Assembly: GCA_947382485.1 (NCBI GenBank)
Contig: CANCYS010000003.1
Span: forward strand, 62,001 to 126,000
DNA: 64,000 nt
Source: an uncultured Clostridia bacterium
Lineage (GTDB): Bacteria; Bacillota; Clostridia; Christensenellales; UBA1242
Direction of reading: 5' to 3'
Part shown: positions 1 to 9,365 of the stretch, one piece after another
How positions within the stretch are numbered: the stretch's first letter is position 1
Layout: each line of letters starts with the position of its first letter
Program-made: the position numbers and the translations under genes
The notes under the pieces: model-generated
What the model saw: only the letters and a program-made list of their open reading frames with translations
Databases searched by the model: none
What the model was told of the DNA's origin: nothing

Positions 1-773
1 ATGTTATTGTTTAAAAATATCGAAAATAAAAGCAAAACAATAGATAAAAATCCAGAAAGAACTAATGAAAAAATATTTATTGACTTCTTTGTAAATGTAA
101 CCTTATACTCTTTCAAGATTGGTTCAAGTTGTATTATGTTCATAAACACATAAAGTGATGCAAATATAATTGGGAAAATAAAACTACCCCATGAAACATC
201 ATCATTAATATATTTCTTATTTGTACTTGATTGTAAGTCAAAACTTATAAAATCACACAAATTAAGAATAAAAATAACACCAATAAAAATTATAAAAAGC
301 ATCAACACATAATCTACTTTTGAAAGACCATTTATACCTATACATAAAATAAAAAACACTATAATAATACATGCAATCATAATTATAAAATAGTTATTTT
401 TAAATAATTGTTTTGTCATGTTATTAAGTCCAGAAATCATTGCAGATGCAATCATCAATACATCAAAAAATATTAAAAAACTTTTTATGTTATTTTTAAC
501 TAAAAATGTATTTTTAACACAATTATTATTATTTTTTAACATTTTATATTTGTTTTTATTATAATAAAAATTTAATATAATTTTTCTAGTTAATAAAAAG
601 ACTAATATAAAAAATGCAAAAATTCCTATATAAAAATATTTGCCAAATCTTACATAAAATTGATAGATTTCTGCACCAGAAATAAACCCAACACCAACAA
701 TTGAGCAAATAATCAAAACAAATAAATTAAGCAATTTTATTGACTCAGATTTATCAATTTTATTTAATTTCAT
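1..773 (-). CDS. YkvI-like integral membrane transporter, 3' end beyond the window
   Basis: The frame runs from an ATG at 773 off the left edge with no stop, giving about 257 residues. It is very hydrophobic, with roughly seven membrane segments visible. The first helix carries VGVGFISGAEIYQF, which resembles the GAGFASGQE-type opening motif of YkvI-family proteins (APC-like permease fold, substrate unknown). An in-frame TAG lies two codons before the ATG, so no earlier start is possible. There is no clear Shine-Dalgarno site. A sigma-A-like promoter lies about 50 nt upstream, nested in the terminator of the preceding gene. The family assignment rests mainly on the N-terminal motif, and a more distant amino-acid permease is possible. 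Confidence 0.6.
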   Translation of the reverse strand, partial: MKLNKIDKSESIKLLNLFVLIICSIVGVGFISGAEIYQFYVRFGKYFYIGIFAFFILVFLLTRKIILNFYYNKNKYKMLKNNNNCVKNTFLVKNNIKSFLIFFDVLMIASAMISGLNNMTKQLFKNNYFIIMIACIIIVFFILCIGINGLSKVDYVLMLFIIFIGVIFILNLCDFISFDLQSSTNKKYINDDVSWGSFIFPIIFASLYVFMNIIQLEPILKEYKVTFTKKSINIFSLVLSGFLSIVLLLFSIFLNNN

Positions 774-819
774 ATACTAAAATTTATGCTTATAAGTTCA
801 TAAAAATCACTTATATTAT

Positions 820-848
820 ATAATATTTTAGTTTTAATTTTATAACAA
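820..848 (-). promoter_or_regulatory. Putative sigma-A promoter of the YkvI-like gene
   Basis: On the minus strand, TTGTTA (843-848) is followed after 17 nt by TATTAT (820-825). The -35 box overlaps the U-tract of the terminator of the large repeat protein. Predicted leader is about 40 nt. Confidence 0.5.
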
Positions 849-876
849 AAAGAGATATGTTTCAACATATCTCTTT
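844..876 (-). terminator. Rho-independent terminator of the InlB-repeat protein gene
   Basis: A perfect 12-bp stem (849-860 with 865-876) with a 4-nt loop is followed on the minus strand by TTTTTG. It lies 12 nt past the stop at 888. Confidence 0.85.
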
Positions 877-887
877 GTCTATAAATT

Positions 888-3800
888 TTAATTTTTATTA
901 TCAAAAATCATATTATTATTCAATTCATCAACATATTCAACTAAGTCTTCATCTAAACAAATCTCATCATAAAAAGCATTATTTTGATATGAATCTCCGC
1001 TAGAAACAAAGGTTGATGAATATGGTCTAGTATAATTATATACTGCATATAAATAATATGTTGGTTCATCTATATGTGCTGTACTAGAACTATTATATGC
1101 CCAAATAATAGTTGAATCCTTTGCAGTACTATAAACTATATCATTATAAGTAAATTGTGTAATTGATTCAGCAGTTAAATAACCATCTATATATTTGTTT
1201 GCTGATAACATCCAACCAATGAATTTATCAGAACTTTCTGCTGGGACATATGACAAAGTAAATTGAGCATAGTTCTGAGCCTTACCAGTATTAACCACTT
1301 CATAGGTAGAGATGTCATTCAAACCTGCACTGCTGCTTGGTGCTAAATATTTAATCGTTATTTCTGTAAATTTATAAACTGCATAAGCATGAACATCTGA
1401 ACCATAAAAATTAAATATCGCTTGACTACCCTGTGCAAAATAATAATCTGAATTTACACCACTTATTTCACCACTTGCATCTAAAATAGCAATTAAACTA
1501 TCTTGAACTGTATCATAAAATGCCCAATATACCAATTTTACATTAAGTGGAAGAATTATACTTGTTTCATCATCTGAATTTGCAGACTTAAAAGTTAAAA
1601 ACTCTTTATCATAAGTTACAGTTTGATTTTTTACAGCTGTCATATTTGTAGCCATATTAAGTGCACCCATACCAAGAATTGAAGTATCAAAATTACTTGG
1701 TAAATAATGATAAGAAACTGTATAGTTATTTGCTTTCCAAGTGGCTGTTAAAGTTACGGCATCTTCTGTTGTTTCAGAATTTGAACGTAAATTCATAAAT
1801 TGAGAGGCCTTAACTACAATATAATTATTTACATTTTCTGGATCTAAATATTTACCATTTGTAGTTGTAAACTTAATTTCATTAGAATCTTGATAATAAT
1901 AATGTTCACAATCATCTGTTAAATCTTTAAGTGTCCAACCCATAAATGTATAACCTTTTCTACTTGGGTCTGAAACAGTAAACTTATTATTGAACTTAGC
2001 CTCAGTTGGATTTAAAGCATCACTTTCAAAATAACCACTGCCTAAACTATCACTTAAATTATATTTTAAATAATATGTATTTGGATTCCAAATTGTAGTG
2101 ATTAATATTGTACCATTTGTATTTGAATATAAATTTTTAAAATATGTAACATCACTATCTGTTTCGTATCTAAAAATATTGCCAGTTTGAGTTGTTGTAA
2201 GCACAGTTGACTTTCCTGCAAAGTGAATTACAGTTTCCCCAGTTGTTTCATCTGTTTCATTCATTAAAGTAACTATCCAACCAGCAAAATAATATCCAAA
2301 TGGAATTGTTGTAGGTCTATTAATTGTAAACCATTGATCATAAATTGCAGATGTTGGATTTGACAAATCGGCTGTTCCTGCACCCACATCATAAGTAATA
2401 TTATAAACATTTGCCGACCAATTCGCAGTAAAAGTAACATAATTATTAACATTAGAGCATAAATTCATAAATTTTTCTACCCCAACTGGGAATATTATAT
2501 TTTGATTTGTGCTACTAAATGATTTAATCAAACCATCTTGAACAAAATAAATATTATATGATTCATTGCTGTTAAAATCTTTCGCATTATAACCTGAAAA
2601 TGACCAACCTGTAAAAGTATAACCCGTCTTTACTGGATTAACAATAGTAGTCCAATTTGAATCAGAAATTGAAGTTGGCATAGGATATTTATATGTTGCA
2701 GTTATATCCACATAAGAATTATATGATCCATTAGTTTCAAAATTAATATTATAAGTATTAGCTGACCAATTTGCAGTAAAAGTTATGGTTGCATCATGTA
2801 CAGCAGTTAAATTTTTATACCATGTTTCCTTTGTTGTTGGAGTAAATGTTATACTTGTGTCAGTTGTTGTTTGATATGTCATTATAGTTTCACCATAACT
2901 ATGAGCAGTATTATCCATACCAGAAATTGACCAACTTACAAATGTATACCCTGTTTTTATTGGATTTGAAATTTTTAAATCTGTATCAAAAATTCCAACT
3001 ATTGGAGATATTCCACCAGATTTTCCATCGTTATAATTATAATTGATATTAAAATTATTTGCATTCCAAATTGCAGTAAATGTTACTTTTGCACCTTTAT
3101 CGGAATTCAAATTTTTAAAATATGTATATATTGATGATGGCGAGAATGTAGCTCCATTAAATGATAATGTTGTTGAAGAATCTGTTCCATAATAGTGTGT
3201 TATTGGCTTATTAGTAACATTATCACTAATATTCATTCCTGTAATTTTCCAACCAGCAAATCTATAACCTGTTCTTGTTGGATTTGGAACATAAAATACA
3301 CTATCATAATATGCATAATTCACCATGCTACCACCAGTAGTGCCACCATTCAATATATATTCAATATTATATTGATTCGATGTCCAATTTGCAGTAAGTG
3401 TAACATTTCCAGAAGTAGAATTTAAATTCTTAAAATATGTTCCTGCACTATAATAAACCTTGTTTGTTCCATTCCATGAAGTGTTGCATAATCCTGATGA
3501 TGAACCATATTTTGCAGTTGAAGTATTGATATTTGAAGCTGTCCAACCAGCAAATGTATAACCTCTTCTAACAGGATTTTTAACTATAAATGTTGTATCG
3601 TATACTGCGGATGTTGGATTACTATAATCAGTTGGGTTATCCCCATTGTTGTTGTAAACATAATTTATATAATAAGTAGTTACCGACCAATTGGCTGTTA
3701 AATAAACATATCCATCTATTGAACGCATGTTTTTAAATGAAGTTCCTGTAATTCCACTTTTTGTTGTAGTTGAAGCAGGATATGTTGTTCCACCCAAAAC

Positions 3801-6779
3801 TTTCTCACAATCACTTGACATACCTGTAATTGACCAACCTGTAAATACATATCCTGTCCTAGACGGATTACTTATTGTATAAGTTGTATCATAATACATA
3901 TAACTTGGAGCAGATGTTCCAGAAATTCCATAATTAAAATCATATGAAACTGAATATGAATTTGGTGTCCAATAAGCATACAATGTAGTATCACGGGTAA
4001 AATATGTATTAGATTTTAAAATTGACCCACCTATGTTAATTACCTGTTCTCCATTACCATTGGTTGATGTATAATAACCAAGAAATCTATAACCAATTTT
4101 TGATGGGCATGTTATATTAGTTATAGTTCCATAATATGGATTTGATCTATAACACACATTATAAGTTTGATAAATAGCACTGGTTCCTTCGTCAGTTGCA
4201 TTTTGATTATCTAAATCTAATTTATATGAATATGGAGCAATATATCCATAAAAATAATAGTATCTTTGTTCCTTACTAAGTGTATATTGACTACCACTGC
4301 TTCCTGCATAACTTAATGATGAAATAGACGAAGCATTTCTTGACTGACTTGTGTCACTATAATACCAACTAGATACGTAACCACCAGTAACATCATATGA
4401 TGGCAACGTTATTGGAACTTCTTCTAATGTACTTTTATAATTAACTAATATTGCTGAATCTGTATTTACTAACGAAGTATTAGATATTTGATTAGATGAA
4501 CTACTATATGGAGACATATTATAGTAATAAAAAAGATATTGATATATTTCTGAATCTGAAACTGACCAACTATTAATTTTAACACCTGTCCATGTATAAC
4601 TAAATTGTCCTGAATAATAAACCTTATTATCTTTCCATGTGACATTAAAACTATTAATTCCTCCGCTATACGAATAAGTTGCAGATAAACCCATATAATC
4701 AGAAATTGAAGTACTTGTAATTTTAAAATCAAATGTATTTGCGAATGTTAAATTTGCAGTAGCACTATTAATATAATATACAGAAGGATAATCTCCTAAT
4801 GTAATTGAAAAATCATGATCACCCCAAGTATCGCTAGCCCAAAATGTCCAACCATTAGTAGTTGATGAAACATAATTATCAATTGCATAATTATTCATCT
4901 CTATTTGCTCAGCATCATCTTTATTTCCATATATAGTAGTAAGTTTCTCGGCATAAACTACGATATAATTATCATCTTTATCAATGAGTTCTAAACATTG
5001 ACCAACTTTCATTCCCTTTATTTCATATTTTTTAATTTCATATGTAAGATTTTTTTCATGACCAAAAATTTTAATTGTCTTCAGTCCTTCTTCTTCTCCA
5101 GTAACATAAACAATAAATCCAGCATTAATAACAGGAACTAAATAATCGTTCATTAAAAAACTATTTAATGGAGTAACATAATTATTATTTTTATTATTAG
5201 CATCAAATAAATAAACTTCTTTTACACCTTGCATATCAGTTTGTTTAGATATAATTGAAACACCATTAACAATTGGAGCAATCATACCATTATCTTTAAC
5301 ATAAATATGATCTTCAGGATTAATTAAAATTTCACCATCAATGTTCATTGCACCCCAAAAACCATCTTTTGTTATAGCAAAAACATCACTATCAACTCCA
5401 CTTGCACTTGCACCACTTGTAACTAAATTATATGTTTCATCTGAAAATTTTACTATTTCTTCAACTTTATCATTATGATAAATTCTAAGCAATCTTAAAT
5501 TTGTAAGTAATGTATTTGTTCCAGCACGAATAATCATTTCCCATTTTGCTGAATTATAACTTACAATCTTATCATTTTCCTTGTTATAATATGAACTTTC
5601 AAACTCATCAACCAATAAATTATTGTTAACTTTTTGCTGACAGATATAATAACTTTCTTCTAATGCATTATTATTACCGGTTGTAGCTGCTCCAAAACCT
5701 TCATTTAATTTATAATCAATTTGAATTGGTGTTTCAGGTAAAAAATCATAAATTAAATAAGTATTATTAATAAATATTTGATTACTTCCATCTGAAACTT
5801 TAATACTTGAATTTGTCAGTTCACTATTATTTAAAGTATATTTTGTTTTTTCAATAAAAAATTTATGATCTGACAAAATATACGCATTAAATTTAATTGA
5901 TATTTTCTCATCAACAAAAACATTTTCATAAACAATTTTTTCAAAACCATGCTTAGTTAAATAAACTAAATATACACATTCGCCATCAACAATGTAAAAA
6001 CAATTATCATTTCCATTAACTGTTATACCAATGTCATCATAATAAAATGTTGATATTTTATTTTGGTTGTTTGTATTAACCTTTATATTATTAAGTTCAT
6101 AATAATAAAAATCGGAAACAAAACCATTTGCACCTCTATCATTTTGATAGTTTATAATAAAATAATTTTCTTTCAATGTGATAGGTTCAATGAAACCTGC
6201 ACCATCAGTTGCATCAAAATTAAATACTTCTGCTTTTTCATTACCCAAAATTTCAAAATCGCCAAAATAAATCAAACTATAATATGCACAAGTATATTGC
6301 AATTCTCCATCAGCAAAACCTTCACTATCATAATCACTTATAATAAAGACATATTCATCATTATAAACAGGCATTAAATATTTAATAAGCAAAGAATCTT
6401 TTTTTCCATATAATTCAGTTAAATCTTTACTTACAAATTTACCTTCACTATTTTTATTAAATACATAAAAATGAAAGCCATCTAATTTTTCAGCTATAAA
6501 ATAATTTGCACCAAATACAACAATATCATCATAACTTATATCATTTGATAAATATGGTGCACCGTCTATTGGTTGAAGTTCATAAGAATTTAAAACTGAA
6601 TTTTTATTAATTTCATCTGCAAGCAATTTTTGTGAATCAGTGAAACCAACAGTTGGAATTGTTGAATGTGGATTTTTTTTCTTTATGCCCAAAACGCATC
6701 CCAAAATTATTGCTGCAACGCAAATTACTGAAATACATGAAATTAAAGCTATTTTCATTGACTTTTTCACTTGTTTCAC
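888..6779 (-). CDS. Giant membrane-anchored protein with InlB-type (Listeria-Bacteroides) beta repeats
   Basis: About 1,963 residues. The N-terminus has a short basic stretch and one hydrophobic segment (about residues 8-32) that ends before a KKK, so it is most likely a signal anchor. The ILGC in it is a poor lipobox. Residues about 40-620 are a region of unknown fold rich in Y, N and D. The C-terminal half carries about ten degenerate beta-grasp repeats of the Flg_new type, with the signature GYxFxGW...LTANW. No LPXTG sorting signal is seen. The frame is open to a TTG at 6797 without a ribosome site. I prefer the GTG at 6779, which has AAAAGG 6 nt upstream and lies about 29 nt from the predicted transcription start. 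A role in adhesion or envelope function is inferred from the repeats only. Confidence 0.75.
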   Translation of the reverse strand: MKQVKKSMKIALISCISVICVAAIILGCVLGIKKKNPHSTIPTVGFTDSQKLLADEINKNSVLNSYELQPIDGAPYLSNDISYDDIVVFGANYFIAEKLDGFHFYVFNKNSEGKFVSKDLTELYGKKDSLLIKYLMPVYNDEYVFIISDYDSEGFADGELQYTCAYYSLIYFGDFEILGNEKAEVFNFDATDGAGFIEPITLKENYFIINYQNDRGANGFVSDFYYYELNNIKVNTNNQNKISTFYYDDIGITVNGNDNCFYIVDGECVYLVYLTKHGFEKIVYENVFVDEKISIKFNAYILSDHKFFIEKTKYTLNNSELTNSSIKVSDGSNQIFINNTYLIYDFLPETPIQIDYKLNEGFGAATTGNNNALEESYYICQQKVNNNLLVDEFESSYYNKENDKIVSYNSAKWEMIIRAGTNTLLTNLRLLRIYHNDKVEEIVKFSDETYNLVTSGASASGVDSDVFAITKDGFWGAMNIDGEILINPEDHIYVKDNGMIAPIVNGVSIISKQTDMQGVKEVYLFDANNKNNNYVTPLNSFLMNDYLVPVINAGFIVYVTGEEEGLKTIKIFGHEKNLTYEIKKYEIKGMKVGQCLELIDKDDNYIVVYAEKLTTIYGNKDDAEQIEMNNYAIDNYVSSTTNGWTFWASDTWGDHDFSITLGDYPSVYYINSATANLTFANTFDFKITSTSISDYMGLSATYSYSGGINSFNVTWKDNKVYYSGQFSYTWTGVKINSWSVSDSEIYQYLFYYYNMSPYSSSSNQISNTSLVNTDSAILVNYKSTLEEVPITLPSYDVTGGYVSSWYYSDTSQSRNASSISSLSYAGSSGSQYTLSKEQRYYYFYGYIAPYSYKLDLDNQNATDEGTSAIYQTYNVCYRSNPYYGTITNITCPSKIGYRFLGYYTSTNGNGEQVINIGGSILKSNTYFTRDTTLYAYWTPNSYSVSYDFNYGISGTSAPSYMYYDTTYTISNPSRTGYVFTGWSITGMSSDCEKVLGGTTYPASTTTKSGITGTSFKNMRSIDGYVYLTANWSVTTYYINYVYNNNGDNPTDYSNPTSAVYDTTFIVKNPVRRGYTFAGWTASNINTSTAKYGSSSGLCNTSWNGTNKVYYSAGTYFKNLNSTSGNVTLTANWTSNQYNIEYILNGGTTGGSMVNYAYYDSVFYVPNPTRTGYRFAGWKITGMNISDNVTNKPITHYYGTDSSTTLSFNGATFSPSSIYTYFKNLNSDKGAKVTFTAIWNANNFNINYNYNDGKSGGISPIVGIFDTDLKISNPIKTGYTFVSWSISGMDNTAHSYGETIMTYQTTTDTSITFTPTTKETWYKNLTAVHDATITFTANWSANTYNINFETNGSYNSYVDITATYKYPMPTSISDSNWTTIVNPVKTGYTFTGWSFSGYNAKDFNSNESYNIYFVQDGLIKSFSSTNQNIIFPVGVEKFMNLCSNVNNYVTFTANWSANVYNITYDVGAGTADLSNPTSAIYDQWFTINRPTTIPFGYYFAGWIVTLMNETDETTGETVIHFAGKSTVLTTTQTGNIFRYETDSDVTYFKNLYSNTNGTILITTIWNPNTYYLKYNLSDSLGSGYFESDALNPTEAKFNNKFTVSDPSRKGYTFMGWTLKDLTDDCEHYYYQDSNEIKFTTTNGKYLDPENVNNYIVVKASQFMNLRSNSETTEDAVTLTATWKANNYTVSYHYLPSNFDTSILGMGALNMATNMTAVKNQTVTYDKEFLTFKSANSDDETSIILPLNVKLVYWAFYDTVQDSLIAILDASGEISGVNSDYYFAQGSQAIFNFYGSDVHAYAVYKFTEITIKYLAPSSSAGLNDISTYEVVNTGKAQNYAQFTLSYVPAESSDKFIGWMLSANKYIDGYLTAESITQFTYNDIVYSTAKDSTIIWAYNSSSTAHIDEPTYYLYAVYNYTRPYSSTFVSSGDSYQNNAFYDEICLDEDLVEYVDELNNNMIFDNKN
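1500..4240 (-). repeat. Array of about ten InlB-type beta repeats within the large surface protein
   Basis: Each unit of roughly 75-110 residues begins with an alternating Y-x-I-x-Y strand, passes through NP.R.GYTF.GW and closes with (L/F)TANW or YAYW. Units have diverged in sequence and in the length of the insert after GW, so this is a protein-level repeat and not a DNA tandem repeat. Confidence 0.8.
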
Positions 6780-6814
6780 TCTTAACCTTTTATCCAATAA
6801 TTATCTACAATATT

Positions 6815-6843
6815 AGTATACCAAATATTATATTTTTTTACAA
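6815..6843 (-). promoter_or_regulatory. Sigma-A promoter of the InlB-repeat protein gene
   Basis: TTGTAA (6838-6843), a 17-nt spacer, then TATACT (6815-6820), followed by AATATTG. The same boxes and spacing recur in front of the coiled-coil gene at 53 kb. Confidence 0.7.
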
Positions 6844-6854
6844 ATAAAATAAAT

Positions 6855-6877
6855 AAAAAAGGTAGATTACCTACCTA
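6855..6877 (-). terminator. Terminator of the dnaG-sigA-trmK operon
   Basis: A 6-bp stem AGGTAG/CTACCT is followed on the minus strand by six T. The stop codon of the zinc-ribbon gene lies inside the hairpin. Confidence 0.65.
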
Positions 6878-7573
6878 TTTTTTATAGATTAATCTACCAC
6901 AATTTTCACATTCAATTATACCATACTTATTTGTTTTCATTTGTCCAATCTTTGATGCAGAAACTTCCATTCTACAACCACTACATTTATTGCTTGCAAG
7001 TTCAACAAAAACTGGAAAAATACGGCTTTCTCTTTTATGTTTATAAATTTTAAATAATTCGCACTCAACCTCTTTTTCTTTTTTAGATAACTCTGTTTTA
7101 AGTTTTTCAATTTTAGGCTCAACTTCATTTTTTAATTTTGCATAAGAATCTTTATATTTATCAAAATTTGCTCTTTCTGTTTTTGACCTTTTTATAATAT
7201 CTTCATATTCTTTGCTGATTTGTAAAACATCAGCATAGATATTATTAATTTCTTTTTCAAGACCACTAGCAATCATTGCAAAATCTTTATAAGCATTTTC
7301 ATAAGTAGAAAGCTTCGATTCATCTGCATTAGACATTTGCTTTTCAAGTTCTTCTAATTTTGATAAATATTCTTGATATTTTACAGATGCCTTTCTATAT
7401 GATTCATTAACCTTATTTGCGTTATTTTCAAGCATAACAAGCATTGAATGTTGGTCTTTTAATCTTTTTTGAATTTCAGTTGCACGAATTCTATCAGTAG
7501 ACCTTGAAAGTGAATTTTCTAAATTCACAATTTCATTATCAATACTTTGATATTCTAAAATTTTATCTAACAT
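6875..7573 (-). CDS. Coiled-coil protein with C-terminal C4 zinc ribbon (CdsZ-like)
   Basis: 232 residues. The first 180 or so are a long charged coiled coil. The C-terminus has a zinc ribbon with CSGC and CENC pairs about 23 residues apart. This matches the C4-type zinc-ribbon family (PF02591 type), common beside trmK or nif3-like genes in Firmicutes. Its biochemical role is unclear; a nucleic-acid-binding or scaffold role is a guess. The start is the ATG at 7573, because a GGGGG ribosome site lies 5 nt upstream. The frame itself extends seven codons further. It is the last gene of the dnaG operon, 26 nt after trmK. Confidence 0.8.
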   Translation of the reverse strand: MLDKILEYQSIDNEIVNLENSLSRSTDRIRATEIQKRLKDQHSMLVMLENNANKVNESYRKASVKYQEYLSKLEELEKQMSNADESKLSTYENAYKDFAMIASGLEKEINNIYADVLQISKEYEDIIKRSKTERANFDKYKDSYAKLKNEVEPKIEKLKTELSKKEKEVECELFKIYKHKRESRIFPVFVELASNKCSGCRMEVSASKIGQMKTNKYGIIECENCGRLIYKK

Positions 7574-7599
7574 AATTCCCCCTAATTTAATCAATTATA

Positions 7600-8304
7600 C
7601 TACTTAATATTCATTTTATCAATCAATCTTTTAAGTTTATATTTTTCATAAGTAATTTTATCTCTTTTAATTCTATCAATAGGAATATCATTTAAAAAAT
7701 TTAAAAATTCACTTATATCATTTACATATTTTTGAAAACCAATATCATTTAAATTATTATCACGACCAAGATATAAATTATAAACATTGCAAATATTTTT
7801 TTGAACTTTTGTCACATCTATAACAATAATCGGATAATATCGCCCAGAATCAACAACTAGTTTATCACTTATAACATGAATATGATTTTTAAATAAAAAC
7901 CTTCTTAATTCAACAAAATTTTGAGTTGGCTGCAAAACAAAATATTTACATTTTTTTTCACCATTTATAGTTATATTTTCATATCTTAATATTTTTATAA
8001 TTTCATAACCACCAAGACCAGCTATAACAGCAATATCAGAAAAGTCAATAGGCTTTAATCCATCACCTACAATCGTCTCTATTTTGCTTAATTTTTCAGC
8101 TTTTATAAGATTTTGAAGTTTACTTAAACTCTTGCTACTAATGTCAGTTGCTATAACTTTTTTTGTTTTATTTAACAATGAAATTTCTTTTGCTAAATAG
8201 CCATGATCTGTTCCAATATCACAAACAATAACACTTCTATCAAAATTACTCATTAAAGACTGAACTGCCAATTTTAACTCTTCAATTCTCTTATAAGTTT
8301 TCAT
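7600..8304 (-). CDS. trmK: tRNA (adenine(22)-N1)-methyltransferase TrmK
   Basis: 234 residues. A Rossmann-fold SAM methyltransferase with motif [15 protein letters not shown] near residue 30, then ATDIS, and [10 protein letters not shown] near residue 90, as in TrmK (YqfN), which methylates A22 of tRNAs. It directly follows sigA, as in Bacillus and many Clostridia. Its ATG overlaps the sigA stop in an ATGA, which suggests translational coupling. Confidence 0.9.
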   Translation of the reverse strand: MKTYKRIEELKLAVQSLMSNFDRSVIVCDIGTDHGYLAKEISLLNKTKKVIATDISSKSLSKLQNLIKAEKLSKIETIVGDGLKPIDFSDIAVIAGLGGYEIIKILRYENITINGEKKCKYFVLQPTQNFVELRRFLFKNHIHVISDKLVVDSGRYYPIIVIDVTKVQKNICNVYNLYLGRDNNLNDIGFQKYVNDISEFLNFLNDIPIDRIKRDKITYEKYKLKRLIDKMNIK

Positions 8305-9365
8305 CGATTATCAATATCCACATAATCTTTAAGTTTCTTACTTCTTGAAGGCTGTCTCAATTTTTTAAGAGCTTTTGCTTCAATTTGTCTAATACGTTCT
8401 CTTGTAACACTAAACTCTTTACCAACATCTTCAAGTGTTCTAGTATGTCCATCTTCAATGCCATATCTAAGCATAATAACTTTTTGTTCTCTTGGTGTAA
8501 GTGTTGATAAAACTTCCATAAGTTGTTCTTTAAGCATAATTATAGATGCAGAATCTGCTGGCGAAACAGCATTTTCATCTTGAATAAATGTTCCAAGTGT
8601 TGAATCTTCTTCTTCACCAACAGGAGTATCGAGCGAAACTGTATCTTGTGAAATTTTCTGAATTTCAATAACTTTTTCAACTGTAATGTTCATCTGTTTT
8701 GCGATTTCTTCAACAGTTGGTTCTCTTCCAAGTTCTTGGAATAAGTCACGTGTAACTTTCTTTTGTTTATTAATTGTTTCAAACATATGAACAGGAATAC
8801 GAATTGTTCTTGCTTGGTCAGCAATAGCACGAGTTATACTTTGTCTAATCCACCATGTTGAATAGGTTGAAAATTTAAATCCTTTTGTATAATCAAATTT
8901 TTCAACCGCTTTCATCAAACCAAAGTTTCCTTCTTGAATAAGATCAAGAAACAACATTCCACGACCAACATATTTTTTTGCAATTGAAACTACAAGTCTA
9001 AGGTTTGATTCAGAAAGTTGTCTTTTTGCATCTTCATCACCTTCTGCCATACGTTTAGCAAGTTCAACCTCTTGTTCTTGTGACAACAACGGAACTTTTC
9101 CTATATCTTTTAAATACATTTTCACAGGGTCATCGACATAAACCTGTGACATCAATTTTTCCATTTCTTCATCATCATCAGGAACTTCTACATCTTCATT
9201 TATTTTTATACCAGAATCAGTAATTTTTTTAAGAACTTCATCAATTTCATCTGGATTTAAATTTGCAAACTTTTCAGTTACAATATCCATTGAAATTTCG
9301 CCTTTCTTCTTACCAATTTCAATTATCCTTTCAAGTTCTAATTCAATCTTCTCTTTTCTGTTCAT
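8301..9365 (-). CDS. rpoD: Primary sigma factor RpoD/SigA
   Basis: 354 residues. A short region 1.1-like N-terminus is followed by an acidic linker and [11 protein letters not shown] (region 1.2). Region 2 holds the -10 contacts ([13 protein letters not shown]), region 3 follows, and region 4 has the -35 helix-turn-helix ([23 protein letters not shown]). This is the housekeeping sigma factor; the TTGACA/TATAAT-type promoters in this window fit its specificity. The ribosome site AAGGTGG lies upstream, and the ATG overlaps the dnaG stop in an ATGA. Confidence 0.97.
   Translation of the reverse strand: MNRKEKIELELERIIEIGKKKGEISMDIVTEKFANLNPDEIDEVLKKITDSGIKINEDVEVPDDDEEMEKLMSQVYVDDPVKMYLKDIGKVPLLSQEQEVELAKRMAEGDEDAKRQLSESNLRLVVSIAKKYVGRGMLFLDLIQEGNFGLMKAVEKFDYTKGFKFSTYSTWWIRQSITRAIADQARTIRIPVHMFETINKQKKVTRDLFQELGREPTVEEIAKQMNITVEKVIEIQKISQDTVSLDTPVGEEEDSTLGTFIQDENAVSPADSASIIMLKEQLMEVLSTLTPREQKVIMLRYGIEDGHTRTLEDVGKEFSVTRERIRQIEAKALKKLRQPSRSKKLKDYVDIDNR

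Noticed and set aside
1500-4240. Repeat region as a DNA tandem repeat or CRISPR
   Set aside because: Units are similar only in protein sequence, have variable length and no identical DNA repeats or spacers.
6063-6377. Open plus-strand frame of about 100 codons opposite the giant repeat protein
   Set aside because: Its translation is low complexity (Ile, Cys, Lys, Asn rich), it has no ribosome site and it is fully antisense to a well-supported gene.
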